Part shown: positions 1 to 7,651 of the stretch, in pieces
Layout of the letters: every line of letters begins with the position of its first letter
Position numbering within the stretch: the first letter of the stretch is position 1
Assembly (NCBI GenBank): GCA_002424495.1
Contig: DIKH01000303.1
Coordinates: 1 to 25,047 of the forward strand
DNA from: Desulfobacteraceae bacterium UBA5623
GTDB lineage: Bacteria; Desulfobacterota; DSM-4660; Desulfatiglandales; Desulfatiglandaceae
Direction: 5' to 3'
DNA: 25,047 nucleotides
Notes under the pieces: model-generated
Told to the model about the DNA's origin: nothing
The model's input: only the letters and a program-made list of their open reading frames with translations
The model's database searches: none
Program-made: the position numbers and the translations under genes

Positions 1-143
1 GGAGCCGCCGTGCGCTCATGAACATCCTGGAGCGCGGCGGTCTTGCCCGCACCGGCCGGGGCGACCAGCATGACAAGCCGGTGGTACAGCTCGGCAGCCT
101 GGTCAATTCTTCGTATGACTTTTTCATCAAGTGGCTCTGCCAT
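1..143 (-). CDS. brxF: BREX type 3 P-loop protein BrxF, N-terminal part (gene runs off the left edge)
   Basis: The first 47 codons of a leftward gene are present, beginning at an ATG at 141-143. A ribosome site reading AAAGGAAC lies about 6 bases upstream. The peptide opens with a short charged helix, then an LYHRLVML strand leading into a Walker A loop, APAGAGKT at residues 28-35. That start-proximal P-loop after 'A-E-L-Y-x-R-L-V' is, from memory, characteristic of BrxF, a small (about 150 aa) nucleotide-binding protein that begins type 3 BREX phage-defence operons (brxF-brxC-pglX-brxH-pglZ-brxA). If so, the rest of the operon lies to the left. The call rests on 47 residues, so another small AAA-type ATPase is possible. 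It points away from the arg genes and has its own upstream region. Confidence 0.62.
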   Translation of the reverse strand, partial: MAEPLDEKVIRRIDQAAELYHRLVMLVAPAGAGKTAALQDVHERTAA

Positions 144-463
144 TAATGTTCCTTTCGGTAAAAATGCTCTAAGAGGTTGCAAGGTTTTAATCCAATTAGT
201 GGAGCAGGTCTTCGGGCTGCTTCAAACTTGGTAGTTCTGCTTTCTTACGACCGTTCTCCATCTGGTGGATGATCGCAAAGACCATACCGAGTTTGACTCA
301 AATTTTTCTTGGTGAGCATTTCATTGCCGGAGACCATGAACTGGTTGGGGGGATATTAAACAATAACACAAGGTTATGTCAAAGCCAATTTCCGGGTATC
401 ATCAGGGTGAAGGAGGTATTGAAAAATGCTATAAAATGGCTTTCAATCGCCAATCATCATTTT
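144..463. other. Intergenic region upstream of brxF with a broken short ORF
   Basis: This stretch of 320 bases separates the lipoprotein gene from brxF. It carries a leftward promoter-like site (353-382). Downstream of that, the minus strand has two short reading frames that run into one another with a one-base frame change near 280-290: one starts at an ATG at about 335 (MVSGNEMLTKKNLSQTRYG...), and the other reads on as ...FAIIHQMENGRKKAELP and stops near 203. Joined, they would make a basic peptide of about 48 residues. It is not recognised; it may be a decayed small gene or a leader. The end next to the lipoprotein gene has short ATGATTG-type repeats. No terminator hairpin was found. Confidence 0.35.
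353..382 (-). promoter_or_regulatory. Candidate sigma-70-type promoter for the brxF operon
   Basis: On the minus strand there is a perfect -35 hexamer TTGACA (377-382) and, 18 bases on, a -10 hexamer TAATAT (353-358, four of six consensus bases). It points at brxF and lies about 210 bases upstream of its start codon, so the leader would be long. Between them lies only the broken short ORF. This is a motif call by eye. Confidence 0.4.
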
Positions 464-916
464 TCAATCATCAACAATTATCGCCTTTGCCCGATCTGAA
501 AGGGGGCCTTTTTCCCCGTTTTTCCCTGTCAGGCAAACCTTGAAAAAATGGATTCCTTTCTTTTTTTTCATAGAGATATCACAGGAAAATTCCTTCTCAG
601 CTACAACAGTACCCTCAATTTCCCTGAGTACGGCGAAATCAATGGGACAGCCCTCACAGGGGGGGCTGTTTTGGGCATAAAATGCATAATATACGCGGCA
701 ACCGGAAATAGGAGGCATCTTTTCCTTCCCGCCCTCTGGAAATAAAACCATACCTTTTAGATGAAAGACTCCATTTTCCCAGACCGCATCAAGATGTTCA
801 ACCCTGATTGGAATCTCCTTCTTGGGTAAAAACGGCGGCTTTTTTCTTCCGCATCCTGCCGTGATAAAGACAATGGCCAGGATAAGGATCAGGACGATAT
901 ATTGTCTCTGTCTCAA
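464..916 (-). CDS. Small lipoprotein of unknown function at the end of the arg run
   Basis: A 150-residue protein with a basic N-terminus, a hydrophobic helix (residues 6-20) and a lipobox TAGC ending at Cys22, so signal peptidase II cleavage and lipidation at Cys22 are expected. Gly23 follows, which suggests outer-membrane sorting. The mature start GCGRKKPP resembles the start of LptM (YifL)-like lipoproteins, but the rest is longer and probably a small beta domain. Five further cysteines (73, 87, 90, 112, 128), with Cys87 and Cys90 as a CxxC pair, suggest disulfides in the periplasm. Its ATG overlaps the argH stop by 4 bases, so it is probably translated with argH. Lipoproteins of this kind are common beside argH or lysA in deltaproteobacteria (from memory). 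The function is not known. Confidence 0.8.
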   Translation of the reverse strand: MRQRQYIVLILILAIVFITAGCGRKKPPFLPKKEIPIRVEHLDAVWENGVFHLKGMVLFPEGGKEKMPPISGCRVYYAFYAQNSPPCEGCPIDFAVLREIEGTVVAEKEFSCDISMKKKKGIHFFKVCLTGKNGEKGPLSDRAKAIIVDD

Positions 917-2292
917 GATGAAAGCTCCTCTCTAGCCTTTATTAGGCTCTGTTTTACCATGTCAGGCCCTGTACCCCCGGGGATATTTCTACGGTTTACG
1001 GTCTTGAATGGGTCGAGCCAGGCCTCTACATCCTTGTCAATCCTTTTGGCAAAGAGCCTCATATCTGTCAGGCTGAGATTATGCATCTCCTTTCCCTGAT
1101 CAATAGCAAAAAGCACCATTTTCCCCACGATCTCATGGGCCTCTCTGAAGGTAATGCCCTTGCGGACAAGATAGTCGGCCAGATCAGTCGCAGCCATAAA
1201 GCCCTTTTCAACCGCGGCCTTAAGGTTTTTATCATTGAATGTAATCTCAGGAAGGAGACGACTGATTACCTCAAGACAGACCTCCACTGTGTCTGCCGCA
1301 TCAAACAAGGCCTCTTTGTCTTCCTGCATGTCTTTATTGTAGGCAAGTGGAAGACCCTTCATGGTGGTCAGAAGAGACATCAAGTGGCCGTAGACCCTGC
1401 CTGTCTTTCCCCTGATCAGCTCCGGCAGGTCAGGATTTTTCTTCTGGGGCATTATGCTGCTTCCAGTGCAAAAGGAATCGGATATGGTGATAAAACCAAA
1501 TTCCTGTGATGACCATATGACCAGCTCTTCACAAAGCCTGCTAAGATGCATCATCAAGAGCGATGAGTCGTAGAGAAAATCCAGGACAAAATCCCGGTCG
1601 CTCACCGCATCCATGCTGTTTGCGCTTATCCCGTCAAAGCCAAGGGCCGTGGCCACCATATGCCTGTCCAGATCAAATGTGGAGCCCGCAAGGGCGGCGC
1701 TTCCCAATGGAAGGATGTTCACCCGTTTGAGCCCCTCTTCAAAACGCTGCCGGTCTCTTTTTAACATCTCATAATAAGCGAGCATATGATGGGCGACCAG
1801 CACCGGTTGAGCCCTCTGGAGATGTGTGTAGCCCGGCATTATCAGATCAATGTTTTTTTCCGCCAGATCTACAATCGCGTCCTGTGTGTCTTTTATCAGG
1901 TCTATCACACGTCGTATGGCATCTCTGACATACATTCGGACGTCGAGGGCTACCTGATCGTTCCTGCTCCTTCCTGTATGGAGTTTTTCACCCAGTGCCC
2001 CCACTCTTTCGATCAGGGTTTTTTCAACAAGGCTGTGTATGTCTTCGTAGTCAGGGGCAAACTCGATCTCTCCCCTGTCCAGTTCCCTCATGATCTTTGC
2101 AAGGGCCTCAAGGATTGATGATTCATCTTCAACAGTAATTATTCCCTGCTTTGCCAGCATCCTGCAATGGGCCATGCTGCCCTCGATATCCTGGACATAA
2201 AGGCGGCTGTCAAAACTGATGGATGCGTTGAACCTGTTTGTAAGGGCGTCTGTTTCCTTTCTGAAGCGGCCGCCCCAGACCTTTTGCGCCAT
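913..2292 (-). CDS. argH: Argininosuccinate lyase
   Basis: This enzyme cleaves argininosuccinate to arginine and fumarate, the last step of arginine synthesis, as a cytoplasmic homotetramer. The 459-residue length is normal for the family. Visible motifs are TGRSRNDQ (106-113), GYTHLQRAQP with the conserved His157, and the superfamily signature loop GSSIMPQKKNPD (277-288), which holds the catalytic serine. The start is an ATG with AAGGT 8 bases upstream. It follows argG by 52 bases and overlaps the lipoprotein gene by 4 bases. The argG-argH gap is AT-rich and carries a short tandem heptamer. There is no sign of truncation or frame damage. Confidence 0.97.
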   Translation of the reverse strand: MAQKVWGGRFRKETDALTNRFNASISFDSRLYVQDIEGSMAHCRMLAKQGIITVEDESSILEALAKIMRELDRGEIEFAPDYEDIHSLVEKTLIERVGALGEKLHTGRSRNDQVALDVRMYVRDAIRRVIDLIKDTQDAIVDLAEKNIDLIMPGYTHLQRAQPVLVAHHMLAYYEMLKRDRQRFEEGLKRVNILPLGSAALAGSTFDLDRHMVATALGFDGISANSMDAVSDRDFVLDFLYDSSLLMMHLSRLCEELVIWSSQEFGFITISDSFCTGSSIMPQKKNPDLPELIRGKTGRVYGHLMSLLTTMKGLPLAYNKDMQEDKEALFDAADTVEVCLEVISRLLPEITFNDKNLKAAVEKGFMAATDLADYLVRKGITFREAHEIVGKMVLFAIDQGKEMHNLSLTDMRLFAKRIDKDVEAWLDPFKTVNRRNIPGGTGPDMVKQSLIKAREELSS

Positions 2293-2327
2293 AACTTTTA
2301 CCTTATATAATACTTGTCAACCTTAAA

Positions 2328-2346
2328 AATTCACAATTCACAATTT
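2328..2346. repeat. Short tandem heptamer (AATTCAC x2 plus a partial copy)
   Basis: Two exact AATTCAC units are followed by AATTT, overlapping the last bases of argG and filling the argG-argH gap. A related ATGATTG-type heptad repeat lies at the far end of the operon near 450-480. Both resemble the short tandem heptamers found scattered between genes in some bacteria; no function can be read from them. Confidence 0.4.
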
Positions 2347-3562
2347 AAAATTTTTTATCCAGCATCCTGGCGATCTTAAGCCGCAGGCCGCTTAGCCGTA
2401 TGAACCCGCCTGCATCCTTCTGGTTGTAGACCTCATCGCCTTCAAAGGTGGCAAAATCAGGATGGTATAATGACGTTTCGGATTTTCTGCCTGTAACTAT
2501 GCAGTTACCCTTGTAGAGTTTTACCCTCACTGTTCCGTTTACCACCTTCTGTGCCTCATCAATCAACTTCTGGAGCATCTCGCGTTCGGGAGAAAACCAG
2601 TAGCCGTAATAGATCATCTCCGCATACCTCGGGATCAATCCGTCCCTGATATGCATGACCTCCCTGTCCAGGGTTATGGTCTCCATTGCTATGTGGGCCT
2701 TTCGCAGGATCGTTCCCCCTGGGGTCTCATACACACCCCTTGACTTCATGCCGACATAGCGGTTTTCCACCATGTCTTCGCGGCCTATGCCGTTTTTTCC
2801 TCCAAGCTCATTCAGGTGTGCAAGTATAGAGGCAGGCGACATGGGCACGCCGTCAATGGCCACGGGGTTACCTTCCCTGAAATCAATTTCAACATAGGTT
2901 GCCCTGTCCGGCGAATTTTCAGGCGAGACTGAAAGGACAAACATGTCCTCCGGGGGCTCGGCCCATGTGTCTTCCAGTATCCCGCCCTCAAAGCTGATAT
3001 GGAGCAGGTTCCTGTCGCTTGAATAGGGTCTTTTTTTTGTAACCGGCACCTTGATGTTTTTTGAAAGGGCATAGCTGATGAGATCTTCTCTGCCTTTAAA
3101 GTCCCAGATCCTCCATGGCGCGATGATCTTAAGCCCTGGTTCCATCGCCATGTAGGCCAGTTCAAATCTTACCTGGTCATTTCCCTTGCCTGTCGCCCCG
3201 TGGCTGACCGCGTTTGAGCCGGTCTTTCTTGCGGTTTCCACCTGGCCCTTGGCGATCAGGGGCCTGGCAAGGGACGTGCCTAACAGGTATGACGACTCAT
3301 ATACTGCATTGGCCCTCATTGCAGGAAAGACGTAATCGCGGACAAACTCCTCTTTCAGATCCTCAATAACGACCTCATCCGCCCCTGTATTTATTGCCTT
3401 TTCTTTGATGCCGGCAAGTTCTTCTCCCTGTCCAAGGTCAGCGGCATAGGCAACCACGGGGCAGTCATAGGTCTCTTTTAGCCAGCATAAGATTACAGAG
3501 GTGTCAAGTCCCCCTGAATATGCAAGAACGATTTTTTTGATGTCTTTACTCAACTTAACCAC
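2345..3562 (-). CDS. argG: Argininosuccinate synthase
   Basis: It joins citrulline and aspartate using ATP to give argininosuccinate, the substrate of the neighbouring argH product. The protein has 405 residues, normal for the bacterial type. The N-type ATP-pyrophosphatase loop AYSGGLDTS is at residues 14-22, and the family stretch HGATGKGNDQVRFE, which lines the substrate pocket, follows near residue 120. The gene starts 3 bases after the argD stop, so the two are surely co-transcribed and probably coupled in translation. argF, which makes citrulline and often sits between argD and argG, is not in this run. Confidence 0.97.
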   Translation of the reverse strand: MVKLSKDIKKIVLAYSGGLDTSVILCWLKETYDCPVVAYAADLGQGEELAGIKEKAINTGADEVVIEDLKEEFVRDYVFPAMRANAVYESSYLLGTSLARPLIAKGQVETARKTGSNAVSHGATGKGNDQVRFELAYMAMEPGLKIIAPWRIWDFKGREDLISYALSKNIKVPVTKKRPYSSDRNLLHISFEGGILEDTWAEPPEDMFVLSVSPENSPDRATYVEIDFREGNPVAIDGVPMSPASILAHLNELGGKNGIGREDMVENRYVGMKSRGVYETPGGTILRKAHIAMETITLDREVMHIRDGLIPRYAEMIYYGYWFSPEREMLQKLIDEAQKVVNGTVRVKLYKGNCIVTGRKSETSLYHPDFATFEGDEVYNQKDAGGFIRLSGLRLKIARMLDKKF

Positions 3563-3565
3563 TCC

Positions 3566-4765
3566 CTACTTTGATTGATCAAAAATTTTGTCGAGGGCCG
3601 CAAGCAAGACATCAATCTCCTGCCTTGTGACAATCAGCGGCGGCAGAAAGCGCAGCACCGTGTCATGAGCGCAATTGATCAGGATGCCTTCATGCATGCA
3701 AGCATCAACAATCTGGGCGCAGGGCCGGTCAAGCTCCATGCCTATGATCAGGCCCAGTCCTCTGATGTCTTTTATAAAACCATATTTTTTCGCCAGCTTT
3801 TTAAACCCTTGTTTCATGTATTCGCCCATGTCCCTGCAGTTGTCCAGCCATCCGTCTTCAAGGATGCTCTTTAGCACGGCCAGGGATACGGCGCTTACAA
3901 GTGGCGTGCCCCCAAATGTGCTCGCATGGCTTCCGGGGCCAAATACCTGGGCGAGCTCCTCTGTGGCAAGCATCGCCCCAATGGGCAGGCCGTTAGCCAA
4001 TGCCTTTGCCAGTGTCATGATATCGGGCGTCACACCAAAGTGCTCGTGGGCAAAAAGCCTCCCCGTCCTTCCCACTCCCACCTGCACCTCGTCAAAGATC
4101 AGCAGCACCTTTCGCTGATCACACAGTCTCCTTACCCCCTTAAGGTAATCCTGATCAGGGCACACTACACCCCCCTCTCCCTGTATGGGCTCGACAATCA
4201 CCGCGCAGGCCGAGTCGTCAAGTGCCTTGTCCAGCGCTTCAAGATCATTGAACATTGCGAACTTGAAGCCCTTGAGCAATGGGTCATAGCCTATCTGAAT
4301 CTTGCTCTGGCCCGTGGCGGAAAGGGTGGCCATGGTGCGGCCGTGAAAGGAATTGACCATTGATATAATGGTGTTTTTCTTTTCCCCGAATTTTTCATTT
4401 GCATAACGGCGGGCAAGCTTGATGGCTGCCTCATTGGCCTCAGCGCCGCTGTTACAGAAAAACACCCTGTCAGCGAAAGAGTTTTCCACCAGCATCTGGG
4501 CAAGATCTGTCTGCGGTTTTGTATAATAGAGATTTGAGACATGGACCAGGGTCTCGGACTGCTCTTTAAGTGTGCGGGTGACAACTTCCGCGCTGTGTCC
4601 AAGTGCGCAGACCGCAATGCCGCCAACGAAGTCAAGATATTGCTTGCCTTCTTCATCCCAGACATTGCACCCTTTTCCCCGAACCAGGGTCATGGGGAAG
4701 CGGGCATAGGTCCTGAAAATATATTTGTTTGCCCTGTCTATGGTTGTAGCCATTTCATCACTCAA
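3566..4765 (-). CDS. argD: Acetylornithine aminotransferase
   Basis: A class III pyridoxal-phosphate aminotransferase that converts N-acetylglutamate semialdehyde to N-acetylornithine. Counting from the chosen start, the cofactor-binding DEVQ begins at residue 225 and the Schiff-base lysine is Lys254 in TLAKALANGLPIGA. The phosphate-binding NSGAEANE is also present. The frame is open back to an ATG at 4801 inside argB, but the best ribosome site, GGAGAG just after the argB stop, sits 6 bases before an in-frame TTG at 4763-4765. That gives 399 residues with an N-terminus MSDEMATTID. An ATG at 4751-4753 is the other option. It follows argB by about 13 bases and precedes argG by 3. Confidence 0.93.
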   Translation of the reverse strand: MSDEMATTIDRANKYIFRTYARFPMTLVRGKGCNVWDEEGKQYLDFVGGIAVCALGHSAEVVTRTLKEQSETLVHVSNLYYTKPQTDLAQMLVENSFADRVFFCNSGAEANEAAIKLARRYANEKFGEKKNTIISMVNSFHGRTMATLSATGQSKIQIGYDPLLKGFKFAMFNDLEALDKALDDSACAVIVEPIQGEGGVVCPDQDYLKGVRRLCDQRKVLLIFDEVQVGVGRTGRLFAHEHFGVTPDIMTLAKALANGLPIGAMLATEELAQVFGPGSHASTFGGTPLVSAVSLAVLKSILEDGWLDNCRDMGEYMKQGFKKLAKKYGFIKDIRGLGLIIGMELDRPCAQIVDACMHEGILINCAHDTVLRFLPPLIVTRQEIDVLLAALDKIFDQSK

Positions 4766-4778
4766 AATAAACTCTCCA

Positions 4779-5660
4779 CTAGTTAATGATTTCTGTCCCA
4801 ACTCCTCCCTTTGTAAGGATCTCTAGCAGCATGGCATGGGGTTGTCTGCCGTCAATGATGTGGGCCTTTTTTACCCCTGCCTCTAAAGCGGTTATACAGC
4901 AATTCACCTTTGGGATCATTCCGCCCTTAATGGTTCCGTTAGTGATCAATTGATGGACTTCTCCCGTCTTCAGAGTTGAAAGAAGATCCTTTTCCTTATC
5001 GAGCACCCCTTCCGTATCTGTAAGCAGGATCAATTTTCTCGCCTTCAGGGCAGCGGCTACATGTGCCGCGACCCAGTCAGCATTGATATTATAGGATTCT
5101 CCTTCTTCACCTGAGCCAACAGGGGCGATTATGGGGATAAAGTCGTTTTCAATCAGGCCTTCCAGTATTCTGGTGTCTACGGTTACAACCTCACCGACCA
5201 TGCCCATGTCAATGATTTCAGAGGGCTGGTTTTCCCCGCTGTTTTTGAGATACTTGAGCTTCCTGGCCGTCAGCAGCTTTCCGTCCTTGCCGGACAGTCC
5301 TGCCGCGCGTCCGCCGTTTCTATTTATCAGTGTGACGATCTCCTTGTTGACCTTTCCCACAAGGACCATTTCAACCACATCCATGGTCTGTTTATCGGTC
5401 ACACGCATGCCGTCCACGAATTCCGATTTTATGGAAAGTCTTTTAAGAAAATCCCCGATCTGGGGACCACCGCCGTGGACTACAACCGGATTCATGCCGA
5501 CATATTTCATCAGGATAATATCCAGGGCAAAGCCCTGCTTGAGATCATCGTCAACCATTGCATGCCCGCCGTATTTGACGACTACCGTCGCCCTGTTGAA
5601 GCGCTGTATGTAAGGGAGCGCCTCAATAAGCACCTTGGCCCTGTCAGTATGTGTAATCAT
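4779..5660 (-). CDS. argB: Acetylglutamate kinase
   Basis: It phosphorylates N-acetylglutamate, the second step of arginine synthesis. The 293-residue protein shows the amino-acid-kinase pattern: VVKYGGHAM near residue 29 with the phosphate-binding Lys29 and GG pair, the HGGGPQI loop at 62-68, and the C-terminal GGMIPKV nucleotide loop. The N-terminal helix before the first strand (THTDRAKVLIEALPYIQRF) is the type found in hexameric, arginine-inhibited enzymes, so feedback control by arginine is likely; this is inferred from the family. Its ATG overlaps the hslU stop as ATGA, which couples arginine synthesis to the protease genes. Confidence 0.96.
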   Translation of the reverse strand: MITHTDRAKVLIEALPYIQRFNRATVVVKYGGHAMVDDDLKQGFALDIILMKYVGMNPVVVHGGGPQIGDFLKRLSIKSEFVDGMRVTDKQTMDVVEMVLVGKVNKEIVTLINRNGGRAAGLSGKDGKLLTARKLKYLKNSGENQPSEIIDMGMVGEVVTVDTRILEGLIENDFIPIIAPVGSGEEGESYNINADWVAAHVAAALKARKLILLTDTEGVLDKEKDLLSTLKTGEVHQLITNGTIKGGMIPKVNCCITALEAGVKKAHIIDGRQPHAMLLEILTKGGVGTEIIN

Positions 5661-7066
5661 AGTATGTACCTGCTCAGATCCTTGTCCTCCAGGATCTCAT
5701 CCAGCTTATCTGCTACATATTCCTTTGTAATTACCACTGTTTTTGGGGCGATGTCAGGTGCGTCAAAGGATATTTCATCCACCAGCTTTTCCAATATGGT
5801 GTGCAGGCGGCGCGCTCCGATGTTTTCCATACGTTCATTTACCTTGCTGGCCATACTTGCAATTTCTTCAACAGCGGATTCATCAAATTCAAGCTCGATC
5901 CCTTCTGTGGCAAGTAATGCCCTGTACTGCCTGATCAATGCGTTTTGCGGTTCTGTAAGGATGCGGACAAAATCATTGGTGGACAGTGATTTCAGCTCCA
6001 CCCTGATGGGGAACCTGCCCTGGAGTTCAGGCAAGAGGTCCGAAGGTTTGCTTACATTGAATGCTCCGGCTGCAATAAAGAGGATATGATCGGTCTTAAC
6101 CATCCCATACTTGGTTGTGACGGTTGAGCCTTCAACAATCGGCAGGAGATCTCTCTGAACACCTTCCCGTGATACATCAGGGCCATAAGATTTTTCAGAA
6201 CCAGCCACCTTGTCCAGTTCGTCCAGGAATATTATCCCGTTTTGCTCTGTGATACGGACAGCACTCTCAACAACCTTGTCCATATCAATAAGACGCTGAG
6301 ACTCCTCCTGAACCAATATCTCCATGGCCTCAGGCACCTTTACCCTTCTTTTCTTTTTTCTGGGCGGTAGGATGCTGCCGAATATCTCTTTGACATTAAA
6401 TTCCATTTCTTCCATGCCCGAGCCTGAAAAGATCTCCACCATAGGGACATTGCTGTTGGTGACCTCCAGTTCCACATAACGCTCATCGAGTTTGCCGCGT
6501 ATCAGCATACGCCTTAATTTTTCCCTGGTCGAAGGGGCGGGCTGCTTGTCTGTCTTTACAACTTCCAGGACCCTTTCTTTTTCCTGCTCTTCCGCCTCGT
6601 GACGGGGCTCTTCGACCTTTTTTGGCAGGAGGATATCCATCAGTCTTTCCTCGGCGATCTCATGGGCCTTTGCCTTTACCTTTTCCTGCTCCTCCTTTTT
6701 GGCCATGTTCACTGCCAGCTCTGTCAGGTCCCTGACCATGGATTCCACATCACGACCGATGTATCCCACCTCTGTGAACTTGGTGGCCTCTATTTTGAGG
6801 AAGGGTGAATCCGCAAGTCTGGCCAGCCGCCTGGCTATCTCCGTCTTTCCAACTCCAGTTGGGCCTATCATTATAATATTTTTGGGGGCGATCTCGTCTC
6901 TGAGTTCTTTTGGTACCTGCTGCCTCCTCCATCTGTTTCTGAGAGCAATCGCCACTGACCTTTTGGCATCGTCCTGGCCGATGATATACTTGTCCAGTTC
7001 AGAGACTATCTGTCTGGGTGTGAGGACCTTTGTAAAGTTGGTCTTTGGTTCTTCACTTTTATTCAT
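5657..7066 (-). CDS. hslU: HslU, ATPase subunit of the HslUV protease
   Basis: An AAA+ unfoldase that feeds unfolded proteins into the HslV chamber in the cytoplasm. The protein has 469 residues (E. coli HslU has 443). It shows YIIGQDDAKR near residue 27, the Walker A loop GPTGVGKT (68-75), the substrate-gripping pore loop GYIGRD (101-106), a charged I domain at roughly 110-250, the Walker B IIFLDELDK, and a sensor 2 stretch GARRLHT. The C-terminus DLSRYIL is the conserved tail that inserts between HslV subunits to activate them. It lies 12 bases after hslV and overlaps argB by 4 bases. Confidence 0.97.
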   Translation of the reverse strand: MNKSEEPKTNFTKVLTPRQIVSELDKYIIGQDDAKRSVAIALRNRWRRQQVPKELRDEIAPKNIIMIGPTGVGKTEIARRLARLADSPFLKIEATKFTEVGYIGRDVESMVRDLTELAVNMAKKEEQEKVKAKAHEIAEERLMDILLPKKVEEPRHEAEEQEKERVLEVVKTDKQPAPSTREKLRRMLIRGKLDERYVELEVTNSNVPMVEIFSGSGMEEMEFNVKEIFGSILPPRKKKRRVKVPEAMEILVQEESQRLIDMDKVVESAVRITEQNGIIFLDELDKVAGSEKSYGPDVSREGVQRDLLPIVEGSTVTTKYGMVKTDHILFIAAGAFNVSKPSDLLPELQGRFPIRVELKSLSTNDFVRILTEPQNALIRQYRALLATEGIELEFDESAVEEIASMASKVNERMENIGARRLHTILEKLVDEISFDAPDIAPKTVVITKEYVADKLDEILEDKDLSRYIL

Positions 7067-7078
7067 GTCTTGCCTGTG

Positions 7079-7630
7079 TTATGGGAGTTGCTTCAATACT
7101 ATTTGATCGTTGGTATATAGGCAGATAGAGGCGGCGATCTTCATTGCCTCCATTGCAATCCGGTCTGCTTCAAGATTGGAATGAGCAACCAGGGCACGAG
7201 CCGCGGCAAGGGCGTATGATCCGCCTGATCCAATGGCCGTCACTGGTTCATCCGGTTCTATAATATCTCCGTTGCCCGATATGATAAGGGTGAGATCTTT
7301 GTCAATTGCAAGGAGCACGGCCTCCAGCTTCCTCAAGATCTTATCCGTACGCCAGTCCTTTGCAAGCTCAACAGCGGCCCTGGCAAGGTTTCCGCGATAT
7401 GTCTCCAGTTTTGCCTCAAGTCTTTCGAACAGGCTGAATGCGTCCGCCGCAGCCCCGGCAAAACCCACCAGGATCTGGTCATTGTACATGAACCGGATCT
7501 TATTGGCCTTGTGCTTCATAATGGTGTCGCCGAGGCTTACCTGTCCGTCGCCTGCCATAACGGACTTTCCGTCTTTCTTGACCGCAAGGATTGTTGTAGC
7601 CCTTAATTTATTACCGCCGTGTTCATTCAT
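7079..7630 (-). CDS. hslV: HslV, peptidase subunit of the HslUV protease, with an N-terminal propeptide
   Basis: A 183-residue threonine peptidase of the proteasome beta fold. The core matches HslV closely: TTILAV, GDGQVSLGDTIMKH, GFAGAAADAF, AAVELAKDWRTDK, IGSGGSYA and the calcium-loop end. The catalytic threonine is the first of the TT pair, but here it is Thr12, behind MNEHGGNKLRA. The ATG at 7628-7630 has AAAGGT at good spacing, and no start codon lies directly before the threonine pair. Removal of 11 residues is therefore needed to free the nucleophile, unlike E. coli HslV, which only loses Met1. It follows xerC by 21 bases. Confidence 0.96.
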   Translation of the reverse strand: MNEHGGNKLRATTILAVKKDGKSVMAGDGQVSLGDTIMKHKANKIRFMYNDQILVGFAGAAADAFSLFERLEAKLETYRGNLARAAVELAKDWRTDKILRKLEAVLLAIDKDLTLIISGNGDIIEPDEPVTAIGSGGSYALAAARALVAHSNLEADRIAMEAMKIAASICLYTNDQIVLKQLP

Positions 7631-7651
7631 CGTGTATTACCTTTTCCGTTA

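Noticed and set aside
269..499. Plus-strand open frame of 76 codons upstream of brxF
   Set aside because: It runs opposite to both neighbours, overlaps the end of the lipoprotein gene, includes low-complexity repeats, and has no ribosome site.
2307..2336. TTGTGA-N18-TATTAT as a separate argH promoter
   Set aside because: The implied start of transcription falls on the ribosome site of argH, leaving a leader of about eight bases; the sequence is simply AT-rich and argG-argH look like one transcript.
4766..4801. argD start at ATG 4801 within argB
   Set aside because: It lacks a ribosome site and overlaps argB by 23 bases, whereas GGAGAG after the argB stop is well spaced for TTG at 4763-4765.
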